NCBI RefSeq assembly: GCF_016908395.1
Contig: NZ_JAFBDU010000008.1
Coordinates: 156,172-220,171 of the forward strand
From: Metabacillus crassostreae
GTDB lineage: Bacteria; Bacillota; Bacilli; Bacillales; Bacillaceae
Direction: 5' to 3'
Length of the DNA stretch: 64,000 bases
Every line of letters starts with the position of its first letter. Positions within the stretch are counted from its first letter, which is position 1. The notes beneath the pieces are model-generated. The model worked only from the letters and a program-made list of their open reading frames with translations. It was not told the DNA's origin and did not search any database. Below, piece after piece: positions 11,868 through 21,954 of this stretch. A program made the position numbers and the translations under genes.

Positions 11868-11868
11868 A

Positions 11869-12021
11869 TTAAGCACTCTCCTCTGCTATGTGTCCTAGCT
11901 CTTCAGCTTCTAATATTTCCTTTACTTGTGGCTTAAGCATTTCCGGAACGTTTGAATACTCCCATTTACCCTTTATAATGTACGTTGCATATAACATTGC
12001 TAACACATCACTCAACTCCAT
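11869..12021 (-). CDS. XkdX/CD1375-like small tail protein, 50 aa
   Basis: The sequence runs MELSDVLAMLYATYIIKGKW, then VPEMLKPQVKEILEAEEL. The pattern MLYATYIIKG-x3-YSNVP-x3-KPQVKEIL is the signature of the tiny XkdX/CD1375-type proteins found after tail-fibre genes in Bacillus and Clostridium phages. GGAGGAA directly precedes the ATG. Its start overlaps the end of the upstream 98-aa gene by 14 bases, so the two are translationally coupled. Molecular function is not established. Confidence 0.8.
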   Translation of the reverse strand: MELSDVLAMLYATYIIKGKWEYSNVPEMLKPQVKEILEAEELGHIAEESA

Positions 12022-12304
12022 TTCCTCCTAAGATTAAGTTCGTTAATTCCATAATTGCCATTGCATTCATTTCTTCGGGTCCTGTAACGTTTTGCTGTTT
12101 TTCTATTTCTATTAAACAAAGTTGAACTTCTTCAGGAGATAAACCCTCAATCCATTCATCTAACTCTTCATCGAATTTAGGGCTAAATAATCTCTTGCCT
12201 TCCCAGCTCTTTAAAGTAACGTTTTTAGGGATTTCATCATCAATATCTAATGAAACAGGTTCAACATAATTGAAGCTTTCATCGTACTTATATGCCTGAA
12301 TCAA
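12008..12304 (-). CDS. tail-associated protein of unknown function, 98 aa
   Basis: Acidic protein starting MIQAYKYDESFNYVEPVSL. The N-terminal stretch (YKYDE-x2-F-x-Y-x-EPV) is common in genes just after the tail spike of Bacillus siphoviruses, where fibre-assembly chaperones are often found. No catalytic motif seen. It starts 12 bases after the tail-spike stop and overlaps the XkdX-like gene. Confidence 0.65.
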   Translation of the reverse strand: MIQAYKYDESFNYVEPVSLDIDDEIPKNVTLKSWEGKRLFSPKFDEELDEWIEGLSPEEVQLCLIEIEKQQNVTGPEEMNAMAIMELTNLILGGNGVE

Positions 12305-12316
12305 CTTAATACCTCC

Positions 12317-15300
12317 TTAAATTTCTGCTAAGAATGATATACTACTTAGAGAAACATAGCTTGTACTACCAGATGCAAGCACAATAGTACCAGATGGATT
12401 TACAGTTACACGCCCCAAAACATTACCTCCTGTAATTACAGGGAATTCCTCTGCTTTACTAGGTCTACATTCTATAGGCAGTGTAGCGATAACCGATCCA
12501 ACTAAGCCACCACTAGCCATACCGCTTAAATATACTCTATTTGTAGCATCCCTTGTATATCTGGGTTGGTGATGTGATGATCCGTAACCAATCCAACCAT
12601 TTACAAGCGATAAAAAAGCGTGAGAACGGTTTGTAATATAAGCATTGTCAATAAAATTGTTAGCCATATTAACTCTTGCACCGAAAGCGATAGCGTTGCC
12701 ACTACTAGAACCATAAAACGATATTATATCTTCATTTAAGCTATTCTTTATTTTGAAGTGCTTGGAATCAGTTGAACTTTTTAAAACCAAAGAAGCACTG
12801 GGACCAGAAGATTCATTAACAAAATCCCAAGGTCTGTCAGTGTTGAATTTTAGTAACGACTCGCCTTCCTTTTTCTTGGTTGAAACTATTGAATTTGCAT
12901 ATAATGTTCCACCGATAGAAACCTTACTTCCAATACTAGGAGCTTCAATAAATAACTCATCATCGAAAAAGTAAATAGCACCTTGACCAACATTATCTTT
13001 ATTAACACTTCTTATACCTATCGTATCGTGTAGAATTCTGTCAAACCCAGAAGTTCCTATTGATAAATTACCGCCACTCATAGATGAATAAGCGTACTCC
13101 GTCTCACTTCGTATCTCATTTCCGTTTATAATAGTCTTATTGTTAGTTCCGCTTTTTGTGAATGTCCCAGTTATTGCTGAAAGGTCATTAACATTAAGTT
13201 TTTCTGCAGTTATAGAACCAGCTACAATTAACTCAGCACCAGACATACGATTAACCCGGATGTTGTCGATTATAAGTTTATTCGTGGTTTCGCCATTATT
13301 TTGAAAAGCTACCCATAGTTGAATGTATCCTGTACCACTTGGTACTGTATACACCCCTGAAGAAGTTCTGAAATCAGTATGTTTGGTGCTAGACCATAGC
13401 GCCACAGCATCCCAGGCACTCAAGGGTTGCTTTTTAAAATCCCAACGTCTGAATCCAATTCGAATATGTCCAGTACCAGCAGTGTTGAAGTATCGAGCAT
13501 CAGCCTCGACATAGAATTTCTGTCCAGGTTTTACGGATATTATATTGTTAACATATGCGGTAGCGTTGCTGCCGTTCGTAGCATCTATTTGCATTGCCTT
13601 ATTGGATCCATTACCATTCGACCAGCTACTTATGTCGACAACTCTACCACCATCATATCCCCTAGGTTTTTGACCAATAACGTCACCCTCAAAGTCCGGG
13701 TTCTCACAAAGGTTTGTAAAATCACCTACAAGAAGTCTTTTAGATTCAATTTGAACCTCTTCAGGCGAAACATTGATCGAAGTAATAACACCATCTTTAT
13801 TAACCTTTAAATTAATATTTTCCGCATTCTGAGTTATAGCACTCTCTGCTGAATTTATCCTAGCTTTTAAACCACTAGAACCATTAATTTCAGTATCGTA
13901 TGTTATTTTAGTAACTCTTAAAGATATTTGTTCTGCGTTTTGAATGATAGTACTTTCAGTATTTTTAATTCGTGATTCAAGTCCTGAAATATCACCTTCT
14001 AAATCTTCTGGTGATAATGACCATTCAGTCCCTTTGTCACCTTTTTCAAACATAATTTCTTTATCACGTATCGTTTCAGAACTTGTAATGAAGTTTGTTC
14101 TAAAACCTAATCTCAAATAAGCAATGCGTGAATCATTAGGTACTGTAAATTTACTTGTTGGTATACTGTTAGCTCCACTTTCAACGCCGTTTGAGGTATA
14201 AGAACCCAAGTAAACAAAGTTACTATCATAAAATATCAACTGGCTTATGATGTAATTACAAATAAATCTCTCGCCCCCCACACTGGCAATGAAACCACTT
14301 GCTACACTACCCGATTCTGAAAACTCTCTACCATCAGCCCAAGTTAATGCTGTATTTCTTTTTGCATTAGCTATTATAAATAAGTTTCTTGTTCCTATTT
14401 TAAGGTTTTCTAACTCATTTTTTGTAACTCTTAATTGTATCTCCTCTGCATTAGCATTTATTTCACTTTCTGCAGTGGATAGCCTTGTACTTAATTCACT
14501 TACATTGGAATTTGTCGTGGATAATTCTTCCTTAGTAGCTCTTAATGTAATATCTTTTTCCGTCTGGGTTACTTTCGTTTCAACATTATCTATATCAGTT
14601 ACAATGCCTTGCATATCAGTAGTATAGGTTGTAGTTGATACTTTAGCATCTAATTTATTTTGAACCTCAGTTTTGGTGAAGGTATCAGCTTTATTAGCTT
14701 TGTCCAATAATTGTCCATTAACATACTCTAAGCCAGCCTTTTCAGCTAGTTCTTTTAAAGTAGGTAAGAATTTAACCCACGATGTACCATCCCATTTATG
14801 ATAGGCGTTATCGGTTGTCCTTATCCATAATTGACCTAAAGCATAATTTGTACCAGTTGGTATGGCATCTTGTTTAACGATTTCTAATTCACGTTTTTCT
14901 ACTTCAACTTCAACAAAATTCACTTTTTCTCTTATAGGAGCAACTTGATCATCTACATAAGTAATGGATTCATTAATAGCTTCTTGTTTAGCCGTTCCTG
15001 AAACAGTATCAGCATAGTGAGTCGCATCTCCATAAAGGTCTGCATCTTGTTGATTCACATACTCACGTACAGCTTGAAGTTCACCAGCAGTTACTTTTTG
15101 TTTAAGCACTGCTTGGAGCTTCTTGAAAGTAGCCATGATCTCTTCTTCACTATATTCAATAAAGTCACCTAAAACATATTTCTTTTCGGAAGGGTTTGAT
15201 ATGGAACGATCCACTTCAATTACCCTAGCTTCAACAAATAAAGCAGGGACAAAAGAAGTATCTTTTATTCGTGTTGTATCACCAAGTCGAACTTTTTCAT

Positions 15301-16192
15301 GATCGTATCCAAAAATATGCTCAATAGAAGCAGCATCAACTGTATACTCAATAAGAGTGTTTATTCGTTTATTTAACTCAGCTACACCTAATTCTGTTAA
15401 TCTTGCAGCTGTGACATCTGCATCAGTTTGTGGTTCGTAAATAGCCCATAAGTGACGATTTTCTTTATCTCCCCATCGCTGTAGGGCTTCTTCATCTTTA
15501 ACAGAGACAATTGTACGTGTCCCATCCTCTTTTTCAGGTCCAAGTACTATGAGTGCTGTCACAATAGCATCTGTGTTTTCCTTACGTGTAATGTTAATTA
15601 AATCTTTACCTAATTCCGTTTCCTTACCTTTGTTACCTCCTACACGTTGCAAGAAGTCTACGTACCTACCAATAATCCTATTTCCTTTTACCTCAACACG
15701 AAAGCGAACTTCACAATTAAATGTTGTGGAAATCATTTGAATAGCTTCTAATGCATCGGTATGATTCTCAAAAACTATTTTTCTTGTTCCTGGTACCTCA
15801 ACTATCCCTAACTTGAATCCGGTATCTGCAAGTACGTATTGTCCTACAGTTGATACAGTTTGATTTTCAAGAGTAGTAGGAGCAATAATTTTTTGTTTCT
15901 TCAAATCTGTATAAGATGCGTTTGTATAAACTTCTTTTGTCAAATCAGTATATTGTTTCGTCTCGAAAATAATAAACTCACGAAAGAAACCATCTTCATC
16001 TGGAATGATTATCCGATTTCTCTTACTGACATATTCAGCTTCCTTCACATTAGCTTGCATTGTAAAATCAAAGGTTTCTAAGTTTCCTTTTAACGTTTGC
16101 TTATGGGAATCTAACCAAAAGAGTGATGTTTCTTCTTTATTTTCAAGGGTACCAATAATTTTTTCAGTCTTATAGTCAAGTATATCAATCAT
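12317..16192 (-). CDS. phage tail spike / minor structural protein with prophage endopeptidase tail domain
   Basis: 1291 residues from ATG 16192 (GGAGGG upstream; the frame opens six codons earlier). The N-terminal ~350 residues match the siphovirus Tal/prophage-tail endopeptidase family (SLFWLDSHKQTLKGNLETFD and VRLGDTTRIKDTSF). A long middle follows with repeated AEEIQLRVTKNELE-type coiled coils and a carbohydrate-binding-like jelly roll near residues 830-950. The C terminus is a beta-rich receptor-binding end. It likely forms the tail tip and contacts the host wall. The start overlaps the Dit stop (ATGA). Confidence 0.88.
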   Translation of the reverse strand: MIDILDYKTEKIIGTLENKEETSLFWLDSHKQTLKGNLETFDFTMQANVKEAEYVSKRNRIIIPDEDGFFREFIIFETKQYTDLTKEVYTNASYTDLKKQKIIAPTTLENQTVSTVGQYVLADTGFKLGIVEVPGTRKIVFENHTDALEAIQMISTTFNCEVRFRVEVKGNRIIGRYVDFLQRVGGNKGKETELGKDLINITRKENTDAIVTALIVLGPEKEDGTRTIVSVKDEEALQRWGDKENRHLWAIYEPQTDADVTAARLTELGVAELNKRINTLIEYTVDAASIEHIFGYDHEKVRLGDTTRIKDTSFVPALFVEARVIEVDRSISNPSEKKYVLGDFIEYSEEEIMATFKKLQAVLKQKVTAGELQAVREYVNQQDADLYGDATHYADTVSGTAKQEAINESITYVDDQVAPIREKVNFVEVEVEKRELEIVKQDAIPTGTNYALGQLWIRTTDNAYHKWDGTSWVKFLPTLKELAEKAGLEYVNGQLLDKANKADTFTKTEVQNKLDAKVSTTTYTTDMQGIVTDIDNVETKVTQTEKDITLRATKEELSTTNSNVSELSTRLSTAESEINANAEEIQLRVTKNELENLKIGTRNLFIIANAKRNTALTWADGREFSESGSVASGFIASVGGERFICNYIISQLIFYDSNFVYLGSYTSNGVESGANSIPTSKFTVPNDSRIAYLRLGFRTNFITSSETIRDKEIMFEKGDKGTEWSLSPEDLEGDISGLESRIKNTESTIIQNAEQISLRVTKITYDTEINGSSGLKARINSAESAITQNAENINLKVNKDGVITSINVSPEEVQIESKRLLVGDFTNLCENPDFEGDVIGQKPRGYDGGRVVDISSWSNGNGSNKAMQIDATNGSNATAYVNNIISVKPGQKFYVEADARYFNTAGTGHIRIGFRRWDFKKQPLSAWDAVALWSSTKHTDFRTSSGVYTVPSGTGYIQLWVAFQNNGETTNKLIIDNIRVNRMSGAELIVAGSITAEKLNVNDLSAITGTFTKSGTNNKTIINGNEIRSETEYAYSSMSGGNLSIGTSGFDRILHDTIGIRSVNKDNVGQGAIYFFDDELFIEAPSIGSKVSIGGTLYANSIVSTKKKEGESLLKFNTDRPWDFVNESSGPSASLVLKSSTDSKHFKIKNSLNEDIISFYGSSSGNAIAFGARVNMANNFIDNAYITNRSHAFLSLVNGWIGYGSSHHQPRYTRDATNRVYLSGMASGGLVGSVIATLPIECRPSKAEEFPVITGGNVLGRVTVNPSGTIVLASGSTSYVSLSSISFLAEI

Positions 16193-17625
16193 CGATATCT
16201 TGCCCTCCATTCCACCTCTACATTTTCAAAAGATGAATAAGGTGCAACTTGAATATTGTTAGTGCTTGGTTTCAGTGCAAAAAAAGAAGCACCAAAATCT
16301 TTCAGGTCCTTCCGATCTTCTCCGTTAATTAATATTCTGTTTTTTGCATGATCTATTTCAATCGTATCTCCTGCATTTGCGATATAAGCTATTTGGGTGT
16401 CATTCTTCTGATTAATTCTAAAAGCCTTTATATCATTTATTGCTAAAGTTCCTGATGCATTTGTTCCATATTGAGCAACATGAACTACAATTTGGGAAAC
16501 TGTCTTGTTAAACTGATTGTTGCCATCAACGAAGGGTATCTCTCTCCTCGTATGATGGCGATTAGTACTTGAATCCATTTGTGCGATGTAAGCAGTCCAC
16601 TTATTGCCTATACGTTGTAATCGAAGCATCCCATAGAAATTATTCCAATTTCCTTTTCGGTCTCCATATTCGCTAATTAGGAAACGTTTGTTAACTAGAT
16701 CACCAAGCCTAACCTCACCAAATGCTAAAGAAGTTCCACTGTATGTATCTTTCATAGCGAGTTTTGCCACTACATTGCCACTAGAATCTAATAGGTAAAT
16801 TTCAACTCGACCTACTTGATGTGGTAGACCGTTTCCTAAAGTAATAATTGAATCTAGTCTAAAATCTGTTAAAGGACCATTTGGAATAGTTGCTTTAATG
16901 GCAGGACCATGCCAAGCAGAACCTGTACCATAACCAGAAGCAACAAAACGAACGCCATCTGTCACCATTGTTCCTGCAACTATTCCACCATCTACAGCTG
17001 AAGCATTTGACCAACCTACTAAACTATTGCATTGATCCCACAGTAACATTTCTTCTTGGACAAATGGCACTTCATTTTCTAAATCTACTGACTCCCCAAT
17101 TCGCATGTATGCCTCATCTGTGACAATATCCATAAAAGTAATTGGATTCTTTACAGTTGCTCGAAAAATAGGAAAAGTTTCCTTTGTCCCCTTCGCATTA
17201 ACGGTAGCCACTTCCGACTCAAATACGCCTTTGTAGAGTGGACCGTATTTAAAAGGATCGGTACAGATAAAGCTAATAATACCAGTACCTATCGTCACAA
17301 TTTCTTCTGCGTCAAATGAACCTGTTACTTCTGCATAATAAACCCGGTCGGGTTCATCATCGAATACCAAGGGCTTAGGATCATCAGTTATTAGCCATGC
17401 TGCAAGGTCCTCTTTGAGTTTTTGCAAATCTGAAATATCCGCACCTTTAATAACTACAGGGACATTGATTCTTCTTACTTTTATTCTCTTGCTTTTCTTA
17501 TAAGCACCAGGGCGACCAGGTACTTCAATTAATTCATGTTCAATAGGAGCCCATGCAGGTCTTTCTCTCCCTTTAAGCACTTTGAGGTAAGATTGCCTTT
17601 GCCCATTAAAACTCATTCCAGACAA
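16189..17625 (-). CDS. distal tail protein (Dit)
   Basis: 478 residues. The N-terminal ~140 residues follow the Dit family (VPGRPGAYKKSKRIKVRRIN, then TDDPKPLVFDDEPDRVYYA and FICTDPFKYGP). The C-terminal ~330 residues are longer than the minimal Dit and look like a beta-sandwich carbohydrate-binding insertion. I accept TTG 17625 as start: GGAGG is eight bases upstream. It forms the hexameric hub joining tail tube to tail tip. Located between tape measure and tail spike as in SPP1-like phages. Confidence 0.88.
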   Translation of the reverse strand: MSGMSFNGQRQSYLKVLKGRERPAWAPIEHELIEVPGRPGAYKKSKRIKVRRINVPVVIKGADISDLQKLKEDLAAWLITDDPKPLVFDDEPDRVYYAEVTGSFDAEEIVTIGTGIISFICTDPFKYGPLYKGVFESEVATVNAKGTKETFPIFRATVKNPITFMDIVTDEAYMRIGESVDLENEVPFVQEEMLLWDQCNSLVGWSNASAVDGGIVAGTMVTDGVRFVASGYGTGSAWHGPAIKATIPNGPLTDFRLDSIITLGNGLPHQVGRVEIYLLDSSGNVVAKLAMKDTYSGTSLAFGEVRLGDLVNKRFLISEYGDRKGNWNNFYGMLRLQRIGNKWTAYIAQMDSSTNRHHTRREIPFVDGNNQFNKTVSQIVVHVAQYGTNASGTLAINDIKAFRINQKNDTQIAYIANAGDTIEIDHAKNRILINGEDRKDLKDFGASFFALKPSTNNIQVAPYSSFENVEVEWRARYR

Positions 17626-17630
17626 GTGAA

Positions 17631-20600
17631 TTACCTCCCTCTACCTTTGTTTCTACTTTGTATCTCTGTTATATGTGGTTCGATGATCTTACCGATTGGT
17701 CTACCATCCATTTCAATAATATGACCTGATGAAATAGCTTGTAATTGTTCTATTTGAATACCAATTAGGTCTTTTACTAATAAGGTTAACTCTTCAACTT
17801 TGTTCCATATGAAATGATTATTATCTGGGGTACCACTAGGCAATTGATTCGGGCGTTTATTGCCTTGTATTTCTTTCCCAGCCAAGGCTAATAGTTTCAT
17901 AGCATCCGATCGTTTGCTTGGATCTGTAGGAATAACATATTCAGACCATCCCCCCTCAGCTAATTCATACAATCCTTTAGTGTTTATGAGACCACCTGTA
18001 GCAAAACCTTCAAACATTTCTCCTGTAGGGATATCCCACTTCTTTAATAGGTTCAGACTATCCTTATTAGGAATAACCTTTGATCCTTTTGGCAAGTGGA
18101 GTAACTCAGGTCCTTCTTCTCCAACCCAAGAAAGACCACCAGGAGCATTCCTAGTTCCCTTTGCGAATCCTGGAATATTTATGTTTAATGCTGACTCAAT
18201 AGCATTTATCGAACTCTTAAATCCTTTTGAGATAATTCCACTAATAGTAATCGTCTTACTTGCATTTTCTGAAGCTTTCTTATGAAGTGAGTTTGTTTTA
18301 CCATGATCATCAACATTGATATATTTACGACCACTTTTTTCCACATTTTTTTGAAGCCTGTTCGCTCCGCCTTTATCATCAACATTCACATTCTTAGTTA
18401 CATTTTTACTAAGTTCATTAGTTAGACCTTTAGCTTTTCCTGTTCCTTGGTCAATCCGTTGATTAACAGATTCTTGTTGAGATTTCATTTTTCCTATTTC
18501 ATTTTTCGCTTGACCATATTTACTAATAGCTGAATCAAGCTTACCCAGTTCTTCTTGTTGTTTTTCATTTAGACCATTTTGAGCATCGCTTATTCTTAAT
18601 AATTCTGCTTTACGATTAATGTTTTTTTGTATTGCTTGATCTAACTGAGCAATACCCTTATCTCCTTTTTCATTAATGCCAACTTGGGCTAATTGGAGAT
18701 TAATCATTTCACTAAAAAGCTCTTGAGTTTTTGCGATTTCTTTTTCAGTTTCTGCTACGGCTTTTTGTTTTTCAGATACTTCTTTTGCTTTAGTAGAAAC
18801 CTGTTGATTTTGGATATGCAATTCCATTTCTAGCCTTGTTATATCTTCAAGTGTTTTTTGGGCAAATAAATCTTTTCCTTCATTTAATTCTTTTTGGTAC
18901 CTTAACCTTAATTCCGAAATTTCTTTTTCTTTTTCAGCACTCTTACTTTGTGCCTCATCACGTTCTTTAATTTTTTGGTTCCATTCATCAAGTGCATTTA
19001 AGTAATTCCGTATATTTTCATCAAGATTTGCATCGTTCTTGATCTGTTGATTTTCTAGTTCAAGCTTAATACTTTCTCTTAATTTATTATTGACCTCATT
19101 AAGAGCATCTTTATTGCCTATAATAGAATTTCCTCTATCAGAAAAAGACTGCTTTACTTCTGGAGTCTTTTTAATGATTTCATCATTAAGACCCATCATC
19201 TCAATGAATTCTTTATTTGTAAGTCCAGATTCTTTTTTGAGATTCTCGGCTTCATCTTTCAACTTCTTAATTTCTTCAACAGATTCAGCCGTTTTCAATT
19301 CACTTTGAATATCCTTAAAACGCAGTAATTCATCATTAGATAGTTTGTTTTTTTCTCGCAAGGACATATACCTTGTAGATAGATCGTCCATAGATTTCTG
19401 TTGCTCAATTAATGATTTCACATGATCTAAGTTTACCTCTTTAGCTTTTTCAGTAGCAGCACTTAATCCTTTGACAACAACTGTTCCAACTCCTAATGCA
19501 GTAAAGGCTACACCAACAGGACCAGGTATTCTCGACAAGATCCCTGTTAACCCTTTACCGCCACCAAGAGAACCTAATAATGGTCCTACTGCCTTTGTTA
19601 AAGCACCAACACCTTGAGAGATACCTCCAATTACCATTAAAGCAGGTCCAGCAGCTGTTGCGATTCCACCAACAGTTATTGCAGTTTTCTGAGCTTCTGG
19701 AGATAGGTCTCCGAAGGCTTCGGTTATATCACTGAGACCTTCAACCAAATCAGGTATGATATTCTCTGCAATATCAAGAAGAGTACTCCCTACAGGTTCC
19801 ATATCCTCAACTAAGTCACGCCATATTTTTGTAGCTCTAGTCCCAAGGTTATCTCTTAATGCATCACTAGCTTTTTTTGTAGCACCTTCTACATCTTTTA
19901 AGCCGTTTGTTGCTTCCAACATTGCATCAAAAGCTTTCTCTCCAAGGTCTTCAAATTGGGTACCAAATAATCCAACAGACACTGTATTTCTAGCCGTTTC
20001 ATCATCGGTTTTTTTTAGTGCCTTAACCACAGTATCAAAAGCCTTCTTTGCTGTGTCTCCACCTTTATTGAATTGTTTAGTCATATCAGTGGCATTTAAG
20101 CCTAGTGCTTTAAAAGCTTCTTCACTTGTTTTAGAACCATCTTTAGCTCTAAGAGAAAACTCTTTCATTGCATCTCCAACTTTATCTAATTGGAAAGCAC
20201 CATTCTCAGCACCAGCTTTAAATTTGGAGAACATATCATCAGCCGTTAAGCCAAACTCAGAGAAATAAGTACTGTATTCAGAAACAGAGTCTAGAAATTC
20301 TCCACTAAAATTAAGGTTTTCCTGGAAACCTTTCGTTAACCAGTCCATTGCCTCAGATGCTGACATCCCGAATTGTTCCATTAATACTTTTATAGATCTT
20401 AAGCTTTCTTGTTGATCAGCCCAACCTCTATTTTCAAAAAGATCAAGTCCTTTAGTCACATATGAAAGATCAACTTTACTTAAGTCTCCAAGACTCCTTG
20501 TAACTCCTGCGACTTTAGCAGATACAGTTTCAATGCTGTCACCAAAACCTTCTTTCCATAAATCCTGTGCCGTTTGATTTAATTCTTTAGCTTTCTTTTC

Positions 20601-21200
20601 CGATATACCTAATTCAGCCTGAATCTGACCAGAGGATTTATCAAAGTCTAATGCAGTTTTAGTAGCTGCTATGCCAAATCCAATTAAAGGAGCCATTAAA
20701 AACATAGACATACCTTGACCAGCAGTCTGCATCTTAGATCCTATACCTGTTAAAGAGTCACCTGTCTTATCGATAGATTGTCTAAAATCACTGAATCCTG
20801 CTTCGGTTCTACCTTGTTGTTTCTTCAATTCCTCTAGTTCATCAGTTGTACGATTGATATTTCTCTGTAAGCTATTTAATGTTGAAGATTGATTGTTATA
20901 ATCTCTTGCTGCCTTTTCGGCTTCTTTCGATCCCTCACCATGTTCTTTTACCATTTTTTGATAGGATACCAAAGCCTTATCAGTAATTGCTTTTTGCACT
21001 TCAAGCTTTTTATTAAGTCCATTCAAGGTAGTTTGATACTTATCAATTGATTTATCGCCACGGTCAAATGCAGAAAGGTTAGCTTTCATTTCACTATTTA
21101 CTAACCGCATTTTAGATCGCAAATCAGTTAAACCACTATTGAGGTTAAGTGTATCTAAGTCTAGCCCTATGGACAGACCTTCGATTTTCTCTGTCATCAT
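17631..21200 (-). CDS. tail tape measure protein
   Basis: 1189 residues, the longest structural gene after the spike, directly downstream of the tail-assembly chaperones. The N-terminal third is helical. Near residues 165-190 a hydrophobic stretch (GMSMFLMAPLIGFGIAATKT) begins the TP901/TMP core. A Gly/Ala-rich membrane-active region lies around 500-600 and long coiled coils follow (650-900). The end has the WVGEEGPELLHLPKGSKVIP motif common to tape measures. It sets tail length and enters the cell envelope on infection. GGAGGGTGA precedes the ATG. Confidence 0.95.
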   Translation of the reverse strand: MMTEKIEGLSIGLDLDTLNLNSGLTDLRSKMRLVNSEMKANLSAFDRGDKSIDKYQTTLNGLNKKLEVQKAITDKALVSYQKMVKEHGEGSKEAEKAARDYNNQSSTLNSLQRNINRTTDELEELKKQQGRTEAGFSDFRQSIDKTGDSLTGIGSKMQTAGQGMSMFLMAPLIGFGIAATKTALDFDKSSGQIQAELGISEKKAKELNQTAQDLWKEGFGDSIETVSAKVAGVTRSLGDLSKVDLSYVTKGLDLFENRGWADQQESLRSIKVLMEQFGMSASEAMDWLTKGFQENLNFSGEFLDSVSEYSTYFSEFGLTADDMFSKFKAGAENGAFQLDKVGDAMKEFSLRAKDGSKTSEEAFKALGLNATDMTKQFNKGGDTAKKAFDTVVKALKKTDDETARNTVSVGLFGTQFEDLGEKAFDAMLEATNGLKDVEGATKKASDALRDNLGTRATKIWRDLVEDMEPVGSTLLDIAENIIPDLVEGLSDITEAFGDLSPEAQKTAITVGGIATAAGPALMVIGGISQGVGALTKAVGPLLGSLGGGKGLTGILSRIPGPVGVAFTALGVGTVVVKGLSAATEKAKEVNLDHVKSLIEQQKSMDDLSTRYMSLREKNKLSNDELLRFKDIQSELKTAESVEEIKKLKDEAENLKKESGLTNKEFIEMMGLNDEIIKKTPEVKQSFSDRGNSIIGNKDALNEVNNKLRESIKLELENQQIKNDANLDENIRNYLNALDEWNQKIKERDEAQSKSAEKEKEISELRLRYQKELNEGKDLFAQKTLEDITRLEMELHIQNQQVSTKAKEVSEKQKAVAETEKEIAKTQELFSEMINLQLAQVGINEKGDKGIAQLDQAIQKNINRKAELLRISDAQNGLNEKQQEELGKLDSAISKYGQAKNEIGKMKSQQESVNQRIDQGTGKAKGLTNELSKNVTKNVNVDDKGGANRLQKNVEKSGRKYINVDDHGKTNSLHKKASENASKTITISGIISKGFKSSINAIESALNINIPGFAKGTRNAPGGLSWVGEEGPELLHLPKGSKVIPNKDSLNLLKKWDIPTGEMFEGFATGGLINTKGLYELAEGGWSEYVIPTDPSKRSDAMKLLALAGKEIQGNKRPNQLPSGTPDNNHFIWNKVEELTLLVKDLIGIQIEQLQAISSGHIIEMDGRPIGKIIEPHITEIQSRNKGRGR

Positions 21201-21214
21201 TCACCCTCCCTTCT

Positions 21215-21421
21215 TTATCCACCAAATGCAGCTATAAGTGATTTAGATTCTTTAGGTTTATTACGTTCTCTTAGTAGTTCAATGACAAAATGATAAGGCA
21301 TCTTAAGTACTTCATTAATGTCCTTACCATCTTTCATTAAACTTAGAATAAGGCTATCTAAATACTCTTTCTGTTTCTCGGCTGTAAAATCGGCATCACT
21401 CAATTCTTGTTCGCCAAGTAC
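21215..21421 (-). CDS. tail assembly chaperone C-terminal extension (gpGT part, made by -1 frameshift)
   Basis: 68 codons in the -1 frame relative to the upstream gene, open from the slippery site. After the slip it reads VLGEQELSDADFTAEKQKEY and ends with KESKSLIAAFGG. The only local start is a TTG at 21403 with no good SD, so independent translation is unlikely. The fusion with the 110 N-terminal residues of the gene at 21400-21750 would be 178 residues. It matches the lambda G/GT logic: the extension recruits the tape measure protein. Confidence 0.8.
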   Translation of the reverse strand, partial: VLGEQELSDADFTAEKQKEYLDSLILSLMKDGKDINEVLKMPYHFVIELLRERNKPKESKSLIAAFGG

Positions 21422-21750
21422 TTTTTTGTTTCATCACTTTGATAACCTTGAGTAATGAATAAAATCTGTTCTCTCAAAATAACAACAGCCTCAGGACCAT
21501 GTAATCCCATCTCTAACTCTTCTTTTGTGAACTGACCTTTGTAAATGTAGTTCGTTACAAAATCAATTAGTTTTTCGAGCATTTCTTTTTCACTTTTATT
21601 TGTCCCTTTTTCCATTTCGCTAACCAGGTCCAACGCCTGGTAAACTACTGATAAAGGAATGAATACTGGAGTTAAAAATTTCTTAGTTACTAACTCACCT
21701 TCTTTAACTTCAACAACAAGCTCTAACATGTTTCTTTTTAAATTAGCCAT
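21400..21750 (-). CDS. tail assembly chaperone (gpG-like)
   Basis: 116 residues, starting MANLKRNMLELVVEVKEGEL. A small acidic protein between the major tail protein and the tape measure, the invariant position of the G-type chaperone in siphoviruses. The slippery A AAA AAG heptamer lies six codons before its stop. AGGAGGAATGAGAA precedes the ATG. It is thought to coat the tape measure during tail assembly. The family is highly divergent, so the call rests mainly on position and the frameshift arrangement. Confidence 0.85.
   Translation of the reverse strand: MANLKRNMLELVVEVKEGELVTKKFLTPVFIPLSVVYQALDLVSEMEKGTNKSEKEMLEKLIDFVTNYIYKGQFTKEELEMGLHGPEAVVILREQILFITQGYQSDETKKYLANKN
21421..21427 (-). 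promoter_or_regulatory. programmed -1 ribosomal frameshift site (A AAA AAG)
   Basis: The zero-frame codons are ACA AAA AAG, so the heptamer A AAA AAG sits in the X XXY YYZ register that allows tandem -1 slippage. The -1 frame then continues for 68 codons. Confidence 0.8.
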
Positions 21751-21754
21751 TTTC

Positions 21755-21898
21755 TCATTCCTCCTTTAACCAATCATGGTTAATCATTGCTTTAGCAGCT
21801 TCTAAAACTCCTAATGCTTCAAAAGTAGTAAACTCATTTTCTTTTATTTCTAATTCTTTAGTGATGGGATTATATATAATTAATAATTTCTGATTCAT
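21755..21898 (-). CDS. small phage protein, 47 aa, between tail protein and chaperone
   Basis: Starts MNQKLLIIYNPITKELEIKE and ends KAMINHDWLKEE. GGAGAG is placed nine bases before the ATG. It follows the major tail protein terminator and ends four bases before the chaperone start, so it belongs to the tail operon. No known motif; role unknown. A reverse-translated frame with normal codon use and a strong SD supports it being real. Confidence 0.6.
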   Translation of the reverse strand: MNQKLLIIYNPITKELEIKENEFTTFEALGVLEAAKAMINHDWLKEE

Positions 21899-21917
21899 CA
21901 AATCACTCTCCAAGAAA

Positions 21918-21944
21918 CAAAAAGAGTAGGTAATTTACCTACTC
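21918..21944 (-). terminator. terminator after major tail protein
   Basis: Minus strand: perfect stem GAGTAGGTAA/TTACCTACTC followed by TTTTTG, ten bases past the tail-protein stop. Probably partial, giving high tail-tube expression over downstream genes. Confidence 0.8.
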
Positions 21945-21954
21945 AGATAATGTT

